DNA from: Haplosporangium gracile
Lineage: Eukaryota > Mortierellomycota > Mortierellomycetes > Mortierellales > Mortierellaceae
Assembly: GCA_015499985.1 (NCBI GenBank)
Contig: JAAAUF010001221.1
Coordinates: 1-10,081, forward strand
DNA: 10,081 bases
Reading direction: 5' to 3'
Part shown: positions 9,401-10,081 of the stretch, piece after piece
Layout of the letters: each line of letters opens with the position of its first letter
Numbering within the stretch: position 1 is the stretch's first letter
The notes under the pieces: generated by a model
The model's database searches: none
Told to the model about the DNA's origin: nothing
What the model saw: the letters and a program-made list of their open reading frames with translations, nothing else
Translations under genes and position numbers: made by a program

Positions 9401-9765
9401 TGGTATCTGCCCAGTGTCCTGCTCTCGGGGTGGGACAAGCCGGACTCAGGAGGACATGTGCACCGATAAGAATGTTTACCCTTGGAGGAAGTCCTTTGAA
9501 AGGGAAGGACTGGGCGACGCTGATTAAGGCCTTGGACCTCACTACACTTCAGACGCTTATCGTTCAGGATCGATCATTCAGCACGGAGCAGTTTCGACTG
9601 CTAGTCGAGCACATACCCAACAACGTTATGATACCACTACCTCTGGATAATGTGGCCATGTGGGACAGAGAACACAGCACGGAGATGGACGAGCTGATGG
9701 TGCAGTTTCATTGCAAGGCACCACATGCGAAGCTACATTTCGTCCTTAAGCCGAGTTTGCAGTAG
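6424..9765 (+). CDS. Large lineage-specific protein of unknown function, coiled coil plus LRR-like C-terminus; frame broken by a 10-bp duplication
   Basis: Exon 1 is 6424-6632. The intron 6633-6733 (GTATGT...CTAACTCAG) rejoins in phase to exon 2, 6734-9765. The start has A at -3 and is the first ATG after the leader. From memory this belongs to a large unnamed Mortierellaceae family; no catalytic motif is recognisable. N-terminal module: DYVILWKDIQ to LIPPRIAYHPGTVLEGVI (residues 35-90). Then come a Ser-rich linker, a coiled-coil stretch (235-265), PRLFIVLP (276-283), FRLFFLCECG (300-309), a conserved helical block to FFEKYG (344) and GHVKWVCSKHYR (441-452). The C-terminal half has irregular Leu-rich strands (LTELRL, LQVLKL, LQTLIV) like degenerate leucine-rich repeats. 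Read as is, the frame runs into 32 aberrant residues and stops at 8064-8066, giving 513 residues. Omitting one 10-bp unit at 7953-7972 gives about 1,076. It may be a pseudogene, an allele or an assembly error. Confidence 0.8.
7953..7979 (+). repeat. 10-bp tandem repeat (2.7 copies) that shifts the reading frame
   Basis: GCGGCGAACG occurs at 7953-7962 and 7963-7972, followed by the partial unit GCGGCGA at 7973-7979. With one unit fewer the frame reads EQAANGGDKIK and continues without a stop to 9765; with the extra unit it reads NGGERRRQ and stops at 8066. A second short repeat (AAGATC twice, 7981-7992) follows directly, so the site looks prone to slippage. Confidence 0.9.
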
Positions 9766-10081
9766 TTGTCGCGTCGTCCCCTATGATCAAGCGTGGCAAC
9801 AAGTGATCGATTGACGCTTGGCATGATCGGTCCTCTGGGCGCAGTCGACCTCGCCACAGTAAATTAATATAGCATCACCCTCAAATATACATACAATGTA
9901 ACCCACAGCACCTAAATAGTTTGATCCTTATTGTAACTTTCAAACAAAATTTATACTTTTCCGTAAGCCCACTTCTGTCTTGTGTAATGAAATCAAGGGA
10001 TTTTCTGGGATACAGCGATGAGGGCACAGGCAGCCATCAAAGGCACCGAGAGCCCTCTTTTTATTTTCTCTTCTTTTACTT
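9766..10081 (+). other. 3' flank of the large unnamed gene
   Basis: This 316-bp stretch after the stop codon holds no coding sequence that I can support. No canonical AATAAA is present; AT-rich segments near 9860-9960 could serve for 3' end formation. It contains the downstream direct repeat copy. The last 29 bp (10053-10081) are pyrimidine-rich, resembling the leader of the gene upstream, so another gene may begin just beyond the window. Confidence 0.5.
9802..9933 (+). repeat. Downstream copy of the diverged direct repeat
   Basis: This begins 36 bp after the stop codon and is in the same orientation as 6054-6193. The best-matching blocks are 9802-9832 and 9901-9919, followed by weaker similarity (TGATCCTTATT against GGACTCTTACC). 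The middle segments share TAAWTWA-rich sequence but need gaps. The position equivalent to the upstream TATA-like box reads CAATGTAACCC, so the box itself is not conserved. Confidence 0.6.

Noticed and set aside
7921..9765. Reading the second half of the large gene as a separate gene starting at TTG 7921
   Set aside because: The first part of that frame (7921-7977) is out-of-frame sequence of the upstream protein, TTG is not a credible fungal start here, and the 10-bp duplication explains the frame change.
6054..9933. Calling the flanking repeats LTRs of a retrotransposon
   Set aside because: The enclosed gene has a spliceosomal intron and no reverse transcriptase, integrase or gag-like motifs, and no primer-binding site or polypurine tract was seen.

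Overview
The window looks like nuclear DNA of an early-diverging filamentous fungus, most likely Mortierellomycotina (Mortierella/Linnemannia type). Two minus-strand genes are cut by many short GT-AG introns (about 100-180 nt, donors such as GTATGT, GTACGT and GTAAG). The third gene resembles, from memory, a large unnamed protein family typical of Mortierellaceae. The genus is an inference.

Layout. (1) About 37-2077, minus strand: eight exons of a mitochondrial Xaa-Pro aminopeptidase of the Icp55/XPNPEP3 type. The 3' end, with the last three metal ligands, lies off the left edge. (2) 2488-4626, minus strand: a complete seven-exon gamma-SNAP whose roughly 287-residue TPR-like core is followed by a 161-residue Gln/Pro-rich tail encoded by CAG-rich DNA. 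The tail ends in an acidic DDDDDGLL tip. (3) 4627-6423: a 1.8 kb divergent intergenic region with a TATA-like box near 6152-6160 and an ATG-free, pyrimidine-rich leader for the next gene. (4) 6424-9765, plus strand: a two-exon gene for a lineage-specific protein with an N-terminal conserved module, a Ser-rich linker, a coiled coil, a conserved core and an LRR-like C-terminal half. (5) 9766-10081: 3' flank.

Two observations stand out. In gene 3 the reading frame breaks at a 10-bp tandem duplication (7953-7979), and removing one unit exactly rejoins the two long open frames into about 1,076 residues. Gene 3 is also bracketed by diverged direct repeats of about 130-140 bp (6054-6193 and 9802-9933). 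The upstream copy carries its TATA-like box, which suggests a tandem-duplicated promoter or the boundary of a duplicated unit.

The three genes share no pathway that I can see: mitochondrial N-terminal peptide trimming, SNARE disassembly and an unknown function. The window looks like ordinary fungal gene neighbours next to a member of an expanding accessory gene family.
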